From a bacterium (lineage in GTDB: Bacteria > Bacillota > Bacilli > Lactobacillales > Streptococcaceae), in NCBI GenBank assembly GCA_905221505.1, contig CAJNDL010000009.1, forward strand, positions 1-60,685: a stretch of 60,685 bases of DNA, in the 5' to 3' direction. Position 1 is the first letter of the stretch. Every line of letters starts with the position of its first letter. Below the pieces are notes generated by a model. It was given only the letters and a program-made list of their open reading frames with translations, was not told where the DNA came from and ran no database searches. Below are positions 29,691 through 38,063 of this stretch, piece after piece. The translations under genes and the position numbers were made by a program.

Positions 29691-30905
29691 ATGACTGAAA
29701 AAGACGAAAAGTTTTTTGAGAAGAAAATGGACCGTCGAGAATTTCTAAAAAAAGCAGGCATTGGAGGGGCTGGTTTAGCGCTAGGACTCTCTAGTGCTTC
29801 TGCTTTTTTCGCACCTAAGCTAGGAACTCAAGAAAAAATCTCGTACGGAAATGAAAAAATTGCTTTTTATGGCAAGCATCAAGCTGGGATTAGTACGCCC
29901 ATGCAAAAGAATATCTATTTTGTTGTCTTGGACCTGCATACGACGGATAAGGATAAGATTATCCAGTTGTTCAAGGATTGGACGGATTATAGTGCCAAGT
30001 TGGTCGAGGGAGAATTGGTCAAAAAAGATGGACAAAATGCTCTCTTGCCTCCGAGCGACACTGGTGAAACTGTCGGGCTCAATCCGCATCGCTTGACTCT
30101 GACTTTTGGTGTGTCTGCAAGTTTCTTGAAAAAGATGCACTTAGAAAACAAGCGTCCTCAAGTGTTCAGGGATTTACCGCCATTCCCTAAAGAGCAATTG
30201 CGTGAAAAATATACTGGTGGGGATATTGTCATTCAGGCCTGTGCAGATGATGAGCAGGTTGCCTTTCATGCGATTCGCAACCTCATCCGTAAGGGCAGAA
30301 ATGCCGTTACTCTTCGCTGGAGTCAGTCTGGTTTTGCAGCCATCGGAGATCGAATGGAAACGCCACGTAACCTCTTTGGTTTTAAGGATGGAACAGCAAA
30401 TCCAACCAAGGAGCAAGACTTTGACCGCGTTATCTGGGCTGATAGTAAGGACTGGATGGAAAATGGTTCTTATATGGCAGTCCGTCGGATTCAGATGTTT
30501 TTAGAGACCTGGGACCGCACCAGTCTTGAAGAACAAGAAAATACTTTCGGTCGTTACAAGGAAAGTGGAGCCCCTTTTGGTAAGAAAAATGAGTTTGATG
30601 AAGTGGATTTGAATCTTTTGCCTGATGATTCGCATGTTCGTTTGGCTAAGGAAGTGGACAAGCCACTTTTGCGTCGTTCTTATTCATACTCTGATGGGAT
30701 TGATGAACAGACTGGCCAGTTTGATACGGGCTTGCTCTTCATTTCTTTCCAGAAGGATCCTGATAACTTTGTTAAGGTTCAAACCAATCTAGGTGCTACT
30801 GATAAGATGAATGAATATATCACTCACATAGGTAGTGGACTTTTTGCTTGCTTTGGTGGTGTGGAGAAAGGAGGCTACATTGGTCAGAAATTATTGGAAG
30901 GCTAA
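29691..30905 (+). CDS. efeB: Tat-exported DyP-type heme peroxidase EfeB
   Basis: Dye-decolorizing peroxidase of the Efe system, proposed to oxidise Fe2+ or release iron from heme outside the cell. Twin-arginine signal DRREFLKKAG with hydrophobic stretch (residues 13-45). DyP motif GXXDG is present as FGFKDGTANP, and the proximal heme His is in DDSHVRLAK. 404 aa. It is the only clear twin-arginine substrate in the window and lies directly upstream of its transporter genes. Confidence 0.93.
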   Translation: MTEKDEKFFEKKMDRREFLKKAGIGGAGLALGLSSASAFFAPKLGTQEKISYGNEKIAFYGKHQAGISTPMQKNIYFVVLDLHTTDKDKIIQLFKDWTDYSAKLVEGELVKKDGQNALLPPSDTGETVGLNPHRLTLTFGVSASFLKKMHLENKRPQVFRDLPPFPKEQLREKYTGGDIVIQACADDEQVAFHAIRNLIRKGRNAVTLRWSQSGFAAIGDRMETPRNLFGFKDGTANPTKEQDFDRVIWADSKDWMENGSYMAVRRIQMFLETWDRTSLEEQENTFGRYKESGAPFGKKNEFDEVDLNLLPDDSHVRLAKEVDKPLLRRSYSYSDGIDEQTGQFDTGLLFISFQKDPDNFVKVQTNLGATDKMNEYITHIGSGLFACFGGVEKGGYIGQKLLEG

Positions 30906-32568
30906 AAGCTGGTTCTTGTTTTTTACTCTGTTATTTTTAATATTTTCCCCAGTAGGTGCCCAAGAGAGTTTGAGTTCTTACTTTGTGAAAATCACAGATG
31001 CATCCAAAGCGGTCAAAAATGGTAATCAGTCTGAAGCCCAGAAACTCCTTACAGAGATGGCAACAGATTTTGAGAGAGTAAAAGACAGTAATTCTGAGGC
31101 TGGTAAAGTCGTCAAGGAAAAGTTAGCTCAATCAGGTGAGATTACTGAAGACAAACTCACCGGACTTTCTTCAGCCTTATTGGCCTTTGAAAAAGAACAA
31201 AATCCTGTTGACTTAGATGCGGAAAAGGAAAAATTGGTTAACCGTATAAGTCCTCGTTTTGAAGCCTTGGAACAGGCTATTGCCTCCAAAGATTTGGAAA
31301 AGGTTCGAGAAGCTTTTAAGAAAATGAGTTCCACTTGGACCATCAATGAAAGTGTGGTTCGTGACAATAGTACGGCCCATTATGGACGTGTTGAGACAGC
31401 CATTTCCTTTCTACGTAGTAGCATGGAAACTGAGCCTACAGATTTCAACTCAATCCAGACTTCCTTTGAGGACTTAAAAAAGGCTATTGATGATTTTGTA
31501 AGCGGAAAAGAAGTCGCAGCAACGTCTTCTGATTTGAGTCTTAAAGACGGTATTGCCCTTTTGAAGAAGGCTTTGGAACAATTCCAAACTGGTGACCAAG
31601 CATCAGGAGCAGCCAGTATGAAGGAATTTATTACTATCTGGCCAACGATTGAGGGTTCTGTTAGTACGACCAATCCTTCCCTCTATACTCGAGTGGAAAG
31701 TGAAAGCCCTGTGATTATGGTTAAGGGAAGTGAGAAGGACTACCAAGAAAAATTAGAAAAACTGATTGCAGATTTATCACAGATTGATACTAGCGCACGT
31801 TACAATGCCTTTGATGCCATGCTGATTCTTTTAAGAGAAGGTGTGGAGGCACTTTTAATTGTTATGGCCTTGGTAACAACCTTGAAAGCAGCCAAGATGC
31901 GTAAAGGGCTCAAGTGGGTTTATGGTGGTGCTATCACAGGAATCATGGCCAGTCTGGTCATTGCTTTCATCCTGCAAATTGCCTTTCCAGCAGTCACATC
32001 AGGCTCCAATCGTGAAATCATTGAAGGTGCAGTGGGAATTTTTGCAGTAGCTATGATGATTTTGATTGGAATCTGGCTCCACAGTAAATCTTCGGTCAAA
32101 AAATGGAATGCTTTTATGGAGTCACAAATGGAAACAGTGACCAAGACAGGCTCCTTTATTTCCATGTTTGCACTTAGTTTTTTAGCTGTTTTCCGTGAGG
32201 GAGCAGAAACCATTCTCTTTTATGTTGGGATTTTACCAAGAATTTCCAGTTTTGAATTTGTCTTGGGAATTTCACTGGCCTTGTTGGTTCTGGTAATTAT
32301 TGCCATCGTGATGAACAAGGCCAGTCAATTCTTCCTGCCGCATAAGGTCTTCTTTATCTTGACTTGGATGATCTATGCTTTGGCATTCAAGATGCTGGGA
32401 GTTAGTATCCATGCTCTTCAGTTGACCAATATTGCACCTAACCACTTGCTGACAGGATTTCCAACGATTGACTTACTTGGAATTTATCCAAGTTGGGAAG
32501 GTTTGGCTAGCCAACTGATCTTTGTCGTTATTGTTTTGATTGTCACTTTCAGACAGGGTGAAAAATAG
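30880..32568 (+). CDS. efeU: FTR1-family iron permease EfeU with N-terminal extracellular domain
   Basis: Membrane iron permease. I choose TTG at 30880, seven bases after AAAGGAGG, giving a signal-anchor (residues 7-25) and 26 bases overlap with efeB; the ATG at 30835 lacks an RBS. A helical extracellular region of about 290 residues precedes roughly seven membrane segments. Both REGxE iron motifs are intact: LLREGVEALLIV and VFREGAETILFY. 562 aa from the TTG. Confidence 0.9.
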   Translation: MVRNYWKAKSWFLFFTLLFLIFSPVGAQESLSSYFVKITDASKAVKNGNQSEAQKLLTEMATDFERVKDSNSEAGKVVKEKLAQSGEITEDKLTGLSSALLAFEKEQNPVDLDAEKEKLVNRISPRFEALEQAIASKDLEKVREAFKKMSSTWTINESVVRDNSTAHYGRVETAISFLRSSMETEPTDFNSIQTSFEDLKKAIDDFVSGKEVAATSSDLSLKDGIALLKKALEQFQTGDQASGAASMKEFITIWPTIEGSVSTTNPSLYTRVESESPVIMVKGSEKDYQEKLEKLIADLSQIDTSARYNAFDAMLILLREGVEALLIVMALVTTLKAAKMRKGLKWVYGGAITGIMASLVIAFILQIAFPAVTSGSNREIIEGAVGIFAVAMMILIGIWLHSKSSVKKWNAFMESQMETVTKTGSFISMFALSFLAVFREGAETILFYVGILPRISSFEFVLGISLALLVLVIIAIVMNKASQFFLPHKVFFILTWMIYALAFKMLGVSIHALQLTNIAPNHLLTGFPTIDLLGIYPSWEGLASQLIFVVIVLIVTFRQGEK

Positions 32569-33300
32569 ATGGATAGAAAAGAATTGACAATCGTTGAACA
32601 TTTGGTAGAATTTAGAAAGAGATTATTGGCAGTGGTCATTTGTTTCTTTTTGGTTTTCTGTGTTTCTCTGCTTTTTGCAGACCAGATTTACCAGTATGTG
32701 ACCCAATCTTTTCAGCAAAAGTTGATTGTGTTAGGCCCTAATGATATTTTATGGATATACATACGTTTGGCTAGTCTGATGGCCTTTACCATCACCTTGC
32801 CTTACACGGTGTATCATATTTGGTCTTTCATCAAACCAGGTTTGAAGAAGGAAGAAGCTAGAGCTGTCTTTGCCTATATTCCGGCTAGTTTCCTTTGTTT
32901 TCTAATTGGACTGGCTTTTGGTTTTTACTTTGTAACACCAGCCTTACTTCAGGTTTTATTAGGGCTAGGAGAAGGTCTATTTGAAACGCAGTTAACCGCT
33001 CAAAATTATCTGTCCTTTGTCTTTCAAACGACCTTGCCCTTGGCTCTGATTTTTGAATTGCCAGTTATCATTGCCTTTTTGACGTCGATTGGGCTCATTG
33101 GACCGGAATTATTGACTGCTTATCGCCGATATGCCTATTTTATCTTATTGGTACTTGCAGTCATCTTGACACCAGCCGACTTTGTTAGTGATTTGGCAAT
33201 GACAGCCCCCTTGATATTACTCTATGAATTGAGTATTGCTATCAGCAAATACATTATGAAACGCAAGCAGAAAGGAGCGAGAAATGGGAATCTTACGTGA
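32569..33300 (+). CDS. tatC: Sec-independent protein translocase TatC
   Basis: Core of the twin-arginine translocase. N-terminal LTIVEHLVEFRKRLL carries the conserved E/R region; six membrane segments; ILTPADFVSDLAM near the end. 243 aa. Starts immediately after the efeU stop and overlaps tatA by 17 bases. Tat is absent from most pneumococci. Confidence 0.95.
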   Translation: MDRKELTIVEHLVEFRKRLLAVVICFFLVFCVSLLFADQIYQYVTQSFQQKLIVLGPNDILWIYIRLASLMAFTITLPYTVYHIWSFIKPGLKKEEARAVFAYIPASFLCFLIGLAFGFYFVTPALLQVLLGLGEGLFETQLTAQNYLSFVFQTTLPLALIFELPVIIAFLTSIGLIGPELLTAYRRYAYFILLVLAVILTPADFVSDLAMTAPLILLYELSIAISKYIMKRKQKGARNGNLT

Positions 33301-33454
33301 TATCGGAGCACCAGGATTGATTATCATCGTTTTAGGAGCTCTCTTGATCTTTGGACCAAAACGATTGCCTGAACTAGGCGAATCAATCGGTAAAATGCTA
33401 TCTGAATTTAAAAAAGCAGTTAAAGGAACTGAAAATCAAGATAAGGAAGACTAA
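33284..33454 (+). CDS. tatA: TatA pore-forming subunit
   Basis: 56-aa TatA: MGILRDIGAPGLIIIVLGAL, membrane segment, FGPKRLPELGESIGK hinge and amphipathic helix with acidic tail. It lies within the end of tatC, RBS AAAGGAG. No tatB is present, so this is a minimal TatAC system as in other Firmicutes. Confidence 0.93.
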   Translation: MGILRDIGAPGLIIIVLGALLIFGPKRLPELGESIGKMLSEFKKAVKGTENQDKED

Positions 33455-33466
33455 ACTTTATCAAAT

Positions 33467-33523
33467 AAAAAACTTTGTACTCTGGAAACCATCGTGTGGC
33501 TATCGAGAGTGCAAAGTTTTTTT
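33467..33523 (+). terminator. Terminator of the efe-tat operon
   Basis: AACTTTGTACTCT and GAGAGTGCAAAGTT form the stem, followed by a T-run. Confidence 0.8.
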
Positions 33524-33562
33524 GAGGCAGGAACATGAAAATAGCAGTTAATTTCAAGAAAC

Positions 33563-33592
33563 AAAAAAGAACAGTCGAAACTGTTCTTTTTT
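33563..33592 (-). terminator. Displaced native terminator of rpmE
   Basis: AAAAAAGAACAGT-cgaa-ACTGTTCTTTTTT, symmetric. It lies three bases outside the left att copy, exactly where the rpmE terminator would be before integration; the 6.8-kb element now separates it from rpmE. Confidence 0.7.
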
Positions 33593-33595
33593 ATC

Positions 33596-33615
33596 ATTAT
33601 TTGAGACCGTATTTT
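33596..33615. repeat. att site (distal copy)
   Basis: The 20-base sequence starting ATTATTTGAGACCG is identical to the 3' end of rpmE at 40377-40396. It reproduces the final codons (Y-G-L-K-stop) of L31 on the minus strand, marking the other boundary of the integrated element. Confidence 0.9.
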
Positions 33616-33711
33616 ACAAAGGTATACTCTGTAATATTTAAATCCTTATTAAATCAACGTTTCTAAAGGGAAAGTAGCTGTAAAATATTATATATATAGC
33701 GTATTGTTAAA

Positions 33712-33740
33712 CCAAGACGGTACCAAAAAGGTACCAAAAA
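33712..33740 (+). repeat. Integrase arm-type repeat, left end
   Basis: CCAAGACGGTACCAAAAA followed by a second GGTACCAAAAA. The same doublet in the same orientation lies at 40278-40307 near the other end. Paired direct repeats close to both att sites are typical arm sites for the integrase N-terminal domain. Confidence 0.65.
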
Positions 33741-33771
33741 TTAAGGTTTCGGAGCTTATAAAATAAAGAAA
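33741..33771 (-). repeat. 31-bp element repeat (inverted copy)
   Basis: Contains AAGGTTTCGGAGCTTATAAA. It is the exact reverse complement of 39065-39095, and a partial copy lies at 38350-38373. Likely a protein-binding site of the element. Confidence 0.75.
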
Positions 33772-33834
33772 GATGTCTCAGGTGTTTGAGATTTTTTTTT
33801 GACAAGAAAAAACTCTTGAATATAATCCAAGAGT

Positions 33835-33969
33835 AAAACGAATAGGACCAGTGGTGGAGAGGGCTATTCACAGCCTGATGCTGTGGGCAGTGCCGAACCT
33901 GAAGCTGAATCATCAGCAACCTTTGAGCAAACTGTTACCAGTCACCCGACAAACATCCTATCCTTAGTT
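33835..33969 (+). other. Short orphan coding-like fragment
   Basis: Frame reading TSGGEGYSQPDAVGSAEPEA..SSATFEQTVTSHPT without start codon or RBS. The composition looks like a Glu/Ala/Ser-rich spacer of a surface protein. It may be a captured gene fragment or chance. The rest of 33772-34070 shows nothing else. Confidence 0.2.
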
Positions 33970-34078
33970 ATAGTTTAGTTATAGTTTAAGATAAATAACA
34001 GAGAATGTCAACAATAATTTTTATTACCTTAGGTGGTTGGAATATTTGACTTCTCCTTAATTGATTTATTCCAATTTC

Positions 34079-34191
34079 CTTTTGACAACAAGTAACCTAT
34101 GACTTCTTATTACTGTTGTAATCGGTCGGCAGCTTTTCAGCCTGCCGACACGACCCAACTAGTCTAATTCGTCATAGCTTGCTGTCAAAAG
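34079..34191. other. Long nested foldback, candidate single-strand origin
   Basis: Outer arms CTTTTGACAACAAG..TATGAC (34079-34103) and GTCATAGCTTGCTGTCAAAAG complement (34171-34191) enclose GTCGGCAG/CTGCCGAC (34125-34149). Long imperfect hairpins of this kind serve as lagging-strand origins in rolling-circle replicons; it could also terminate mob. Confidence 0.4.
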
Positions 34192-34214
34192 TTTTCTCGG
34201 CATAAAGAGGTTGT

Positions 34215-35663
34215 TCAGCGTTCTAGAGTTTGTTCGTAGATTTTTTTGATGACTTTGACAGCACTAATAAGTTTAATAGGTTTGAAAGTATTAAGTTGTT
34301 TTGTAAGGTTTTTGAATTCCTTTTGTTTCATGTAGTTTTGAGCCTGGTTTCGCCATACTCCAAGCTTTCTGCTAGCTATATTTAGACGGTCACGAAGTTG
34401 TGAAATTTTATTTTTCAAGCTATTGTTTTCAATTTCTAAAATTCGTTTTTGATTTTTGGTTTCTCGAAGTTCGTCTAATATCTCATCTTTATTACTTGCT
34501 ACATTTCTCAGTATATTCAATTCCTTGTTTTGTTGCTGGATAGTGTGTGACAGTCTGCGGTTCTCGTAGAAGTGTTGGATCACAGATTTTATTAAATTAT
34601 TGAGTGTTTCAGGGGAGAGTTTAATTTTTCCATCGAGAGTTTGTTTGCCTATTGTTCCATTTTCAATTTGACTGATATTCAGTCCGTCGAAGTTTTGATA
34701 TTTTTGAAGGTGCTCTCGAAGTTGCTTGGTGAGTTCGTTGATAGTACCTTGTTTTGTCTTTATATCTTGGTTCATACTATCAATTGTTTCACTTTTACTA
34801 CCTATGATGCTGTCTACGATATCTAGATCTTCTTTTTTAGTATTAATTTCTTTTTCAAGATGTGATAGTGTATCTTGTTTTTCATTTAGAGCATGATCTA
34901 GGTTAGATAGCATTTTATTTTTTTCTTCGTCTATAATTTTTAGTTCTTCATCAACCATTTTTAAATCGTTAACTTTATTTGTCAAAGCTTTATTCATTTG
35001 GTTTAGTTCGCTGTTAAATTCTATAATTTTATCGAATTTTTCGTCAATTTGTTTTTCGATTTTTTGAAGAACCTCTTGCTTATCCTTGTATTCCTGTGTT
35101 GATAAATGTTTTTTTGTACTATCAAGTTCTCCTCGTTGGAGATGAAAACCATATTGAGATAAATACTTTGGGAGTTCATCTTGGATTTTTTTCAACTCTT
35201 CACGATTAAAAATTGATTTGGACGATAACTTTCCTTGCTTCATTGGTACAATTCCCATGTGCATGTGTGGTGTGTTTTCGTCTAGGTGAACACTAGCATA
35301 GGCAATATTTTCTAAACCATAGTTTTCAGCGAAATAATTTTTAGAAGTTTCAAAAAATCGTTTTGTCTCTTCGGGAGTAAGTTTAGCAAAAAAATCTTTA
35401 TCAGATGTTATAATCCATTCATCGCATAGAACGGCATCTTTTCGAATAGCTCGTTTAGAAATTTTGTTCTCGTCTATATAGTTTTTGATTTGCTTTTCGT
35501 ACGACATAGAGCGATCCCTATCTGTCAATTCATAATTTAAATGTGAGCGTTCGATATCGATATCCTTGTTACTGTGTTGCTTAAAAATACGTTCATTGTG
35601 TCTGTAAGCTCCACCTAAATTACCTGATTTGTACTTCGTCATTCTGGCTACAACGTAACTCAT
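34215..35663 (-). CDS. MobV-family relaxase (Mob_Pre, pMV158 type)
   Basis: Nicks oriT and pilots the element through a borrowed conjugation pore. Mob_Pre domain in the first ~190 residues: His22 in AYRHNERIF corresponds to the His22 that forms the DNA adduct in MobM, and the metal motif is HLDENTPHMHMG. Residues about 190-400 form a long coiled coil. 482 aa, complete. The oriT lies 110-120 bases upstream of its start. Confidence 0.93.
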   Translation of the reverse strand: MSYVVARMTKYKSGNLGGAYRHNERIFKQHSNKDIDIERSHLNYELTDRDRSMSYEKQIKNYIDENKISKRAIRKDAVLCDEWIITSDKDFFAKLTPEETKRFFETSKNYFAENYGLENIAYASVHLDENTPHMHMGIVPMKQGKLSSKSIFNREELKKIQDELPKYLSQYGFHLQRGELDSTKKHLSTQEYKDKQEVLQKIEKQIDEKFDKIIEFNSELNQMNKALTNKVNDLKMVDEELKIIDEEKNKMLSNLDHALNEKQDTLSHLEKEINTKKEDLDIVDSIIGSKSETIDSMNQDIKTKQGTINELTKQLREHLQKYQNFDGLNISQIENGTIGKQTLDGKIKLSPETLNNLIKSVIQHFYENRRLSHTIQQQNKELNILRNVASNKDEILDELRETKNQKRILEIENNSLKNKISQLRDRLNIASRKLGVWRNQAQNYMKQKEFKNLTKQLNTFKPIKLISAVKVIKKIYEQTLER

Positions 35664-35773
35664 AATTCGTCCTTTCTCGGCTCAAAGGGTCGCCGAGCGT
35701 GTGGCTAAAAATTGCCACACATAAGCAAGCCTTTATGCGGTTTTCTTTACTGAGGACGGCACTACTTCCAAGC

Positions 35774-35795
35774 AAAGTATAACGCACTATACTTT
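35774..35795 (-). other. oriT nick region of pMV158/MobV type
   Basis: On the minus strand AAAGTATA-GTGCG-TTATACTTT matches pMV158 oriT, with nick consensus TAGTGYG/TTA read as TAGTGCG/TTA. The predicted nick is between minus-strand bases 35783 and 35782. Several strong hairpins follow toward the rep gene (GCTCTCTCGAAAGAGAGC; CGGACTGTCGAAACAGTCCG; AGAAGTTC..AACTTCTC; GGCATTCCGAAGAATGCC). Confidence 0.88.
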
Positions 35796-35945
35796 ACCTC
35801 CGGGAAAGTGTGCGGTCTCCGACGGTTTTGCTCTCTCGAAAGAGAGCAATCGGACTGTCGAAACAGTCCGATGAAAAGAGAAGTTCGAGCCACAAACTTC
35901 TCTTTTTGTTTCGCTCCGAAGAGCGAAAGGCATTCCGAAGAATGC

Positions 35946-36791
35946 CTAACGACCCCCATAAAAAGCAAGTTGTTTTTCTAGTTTGGGTCGTTCTTTATGT
36001 AACAGATTTTTCATCAATTGCAAATAATCAGTATCGGAAGTTTGATGGGTTTCCAAAATTTTCTTGTATTTACTTCTAGTGTTTTTGCTAACTTTATTCC
36101 AGATTCCTTTATCACGTGTTAAAGCTAATAGATAAAGTTGAGTTTCAATTCCGAGACTTTCAAAATAAAACGGTTTGAAAATAATAGTGTCAATAACCTC
36201 AAAAATATTTTCAACGGAGCGACTTCGTAACTGAAATTCTAATCTCCACCAATGTTCATATTGTTGTGCGTTTTGTCGTTCATCTTCACTTCCGTTCGTC
36301 AGTTGTTCAACTTTTTTATCGTATAGTCGAATTTGTTTTTCTGACCTTGAAGCTCCTAGATATTTTGTTTCAAGCTTACCATTTTTATCTCTCCATTCTT
36401 TTGTTGCAGTAGGTCGTCCCTTCTTTTCTAAAATGAATTCACTACAATCAAGATTAAAAAAATCAAAAGCTAAGTCAGCTCGAGTGATTGAAATATCTTC
36501 GAGATATGGTATAATCGTATTAAGAATTTCAGTATCAACTGTTCGGAGTTTGTTAGGATTAAACTCCATTCGGAAAGGGCGAGCATTTCGAGCTTGTCCT
36601 TTTAGTTTATCATACTCTAAATGGAGGATAACTTGCCCCCCAGACTTGGTATAGGCTTGAAACATATCTGTCATAGCTTTTTGAGTGATGATTGCAATAT
36701 GGTTGCTAACTAATTTTTTAAAATTATTGAAACTACTGTGGCGTATTTCAGCAGTTATAGTAATATTATCTAAACTAACTTTTAAATCCAA
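35946..36791 (-). CDS. Rep_trans-family replication initiation factor
   Basis: Rolling-circle type initiator related to pT181 RepC and ICE-encoded initiators. Recognisable block ISITRADLAFDFFN, then KYLGASRSEKQIRLYDKK, where the tyrosine of IRLYDK is the likely nicking residue, and WWRLEFQLRSRS. 281 aa, complete. Suggests the excised circle replicates. Divided from mob by the oriT region. Confidence 0.85.
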   Translation of the reverse strand: MDLKVSLDNITITAEIRHSSFNNFKKLVSNHIAIITQKAMTDMFQAYTKSGGQVILHLEYDKLKGQARNARPFRMEFNPNKLRTVDTEILNTIIPYLEDISITRADLAFDFFNLDCSEFILEKKGRPTATKEWRDKNGKLETKYLGASRSEKQIRLYDKKVEQLTNGSEDERQNAQQYEHWWRLEFQLRSRSVENIFEVIDTIIFKPFYFESLGIETQLYLLALTRDKGIWNKVSKNTRSKYKKILETHQTSDTDYLQLMKNLLHKERPKLEKQLAFYGGR

Positions 36792-36839
36792 ATAAACCTC
36801 CTTTCTTTTAGAGGTCGCCTATCGGCGCCTCTTTTTTGT

Positions 36840-36935
36840 CTGCGTAAAGACCTCCGTAAAATGACATTCTTGGGGGAGCAACCCCAAGCCGACTTCGTCG
36901 GACCATTTTCATTTTGCTACGGTCAAACTTGCCAA
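36840..36935. other. Hairpin cluster upstream of rep, candidate double-strand origin
   Basis: CTTGGGG-gagcaa-CCCCAAG is directly followed by CCGAC-ttc-GTCGG, both within weak outer arms (GACC..GTAAAATG / CATTTTGCTACGGTC). Cruciforms beside an initiator gene are typical for rolling-circle origins. No nick consensus is recognised. Confidence 0.35.
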
Positions 36936-37083
36936 AAAATGGGTGTAGTAAAATCCCACGAAATGGGAACATAGCGTGCTGTTAGAAGCGCACGCGTTAT
37001 AAATTTTGAGGAAGCTCAAAAATTTAGTCTCAAAATATCATTTTCAAAATATTTTCATAGTTGTTTTCATAACTATTTTAGGA

Positions 37084-37725
37084 TTAGAAATTTTGTAAAT
37101 CTGGAACAGATTTTTGAAAAAGAACAACTCTTTCAATCAAAAATATTTTTTGGATTTTCTCAACGATATCTTCAGGAGGAGTTTGCTTGTTATTCTTGTA
37201 TTTAAAGAATCGGTCTTTAGCCTTTTTGATTTCTCCTAAATTGTCAGACACATCAGCAAACAGTAACTCATTCAGTTCAAACCAACGTAGTTCAGACTGT
37301 TTACGGACAACCTCGAAGTTTCTCCAAAAACGTCTACCCTCATCTAGTTTTTCTGCCTTAGCGAAAATATGAGCTCTTTCTAGTTTGCGTTGCTTACGTG
37401 GGATAAAACTCCCTAAATCTTCAATTCCAACACCTGCAAAAATTTCCCCATCTTTAACAGCAATAGGAAACCTTAAAGTTTTCAGCTTATCATTTAAAAT
37501 AAGTCCTAAAAACTCACTCAATGTCGTTTTATAGTCCAATTTATATCTTAAGAAAGCTGGCTTTAGCAATATAAAAAAATCAGGTGTTTTAGATGCGAAA
37601 GACAATAAGGTGTCTTTATCAATATCTTTATAATCGCATGATAAGAAAGCAACTTGCCTGTTATTAAGCCAGTTTTCCATAGTGTTTTTTTGCTCGGTGT
37701 CATCACTAAAATAGATTGTCAACAT
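37084..37725 (-). CDS. Spx/ArsC-fold protein without the CxxC switch
   Basis: The first ~120 residues align by eye to Spx: start MLTIYFSDDTEQKNTMENWL (Spx [20 protein letters not shown]), then LRFPIAVKDGEIFAGVGIEDLGSFIPRKQRK, against Spx LRRPIIID..QVGYNEDEIRRFLPRKVR. Both redox cysteines are replaced, so no disulfide switch. A further ~90 residues, rich in Lys/Arg/Phe, are not recognised. Spx proteins bind the alpha C-terminal domain of RNA polymerase; a host-transcription role is inference. It lies 5 bases from the RepA_N-like gene in the element's leftward operon. Confidence 0.6.
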   Translation of the reverse strand: MLTIYFSDDTEQKNTMENWLNNRQVAFLSCDYKDIDKDTLLSFASKTPDFFILLKPAFLRYKLDYKTTLSEFLGLILNDKLKTLRFPIAVKDGEIFAGVGIEDLGSFIPRKQRKLERAHIFAKAEKLDEGRRFWRNFEVVRKQSELRWFELNELLFADVSDNLGEIKKAKDRFFKYKNNKQTPPEDIVEKIQKIFLIERVVLFQKSVPDLQNF

Positions 37726-37730
37726 TCTTT

Positions 37731-38063
37731 CTATAACTCCTTCACATAAATTCTATCAGGTTGATGAAGTAGAGGATTGTGTTTGTAAACTGTAATCAAG
37801 TCAGCAATCTGTAAACGATATTTCAAGTTAGTTATTCTTGATGTACTAAATCCAAACATTCCAGCGAGTTCTTCCCTTGTGTAAGCAAGATAAATTTCTC
37901 CATCATCATCTACCCATCCCATTTCAACAGCTTCTTCTTTTTTGCTGAGAAGAAGTATATAAAAAATTATTGCATAAGGGGAGAGGTCTCTGTATTCTTC
38001 CTCGAACAATAATGCTTTAGGAAGATAGTAGTAATAATCGTCATCGTAATTCATATATCTCAC
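37731..38063 (-). CDS. RepA_N-type (replication initiator A N-terminal) protein
   Basis: 110-aa winged-helix protein: YYYLPKALLFEEEYRDLSPYAIIFY, then GWVDDDGEIYLAYTREELAGMFGFS and PDRIYVKEL match the N-terminal DNA-binding domain of RepA_N initiators. Lacks the C-terminal part of plasmid RepA. Its start overlaps the upstream HTH gene by 4 bases. Probably a control protein or accessory initiator of the element. Confidence 0.75.
   Translation of the reverse strand: MRYMNYDDDYYYYLPKALLFEEEYRDLSPYAIIFYILLLSKKEEAVEMGWVDDDGEIYLAYTREELAGMFGFSTSRITNLKYRLQIADLITVYKHNPLLHQPDRIYVKEL

Noticed and set aside
35762..36079. Overlapping short frames around the oriT
   Set aside because: They read through perfect hairpins on both strands; the open frames follow from the palindromes, not coding.
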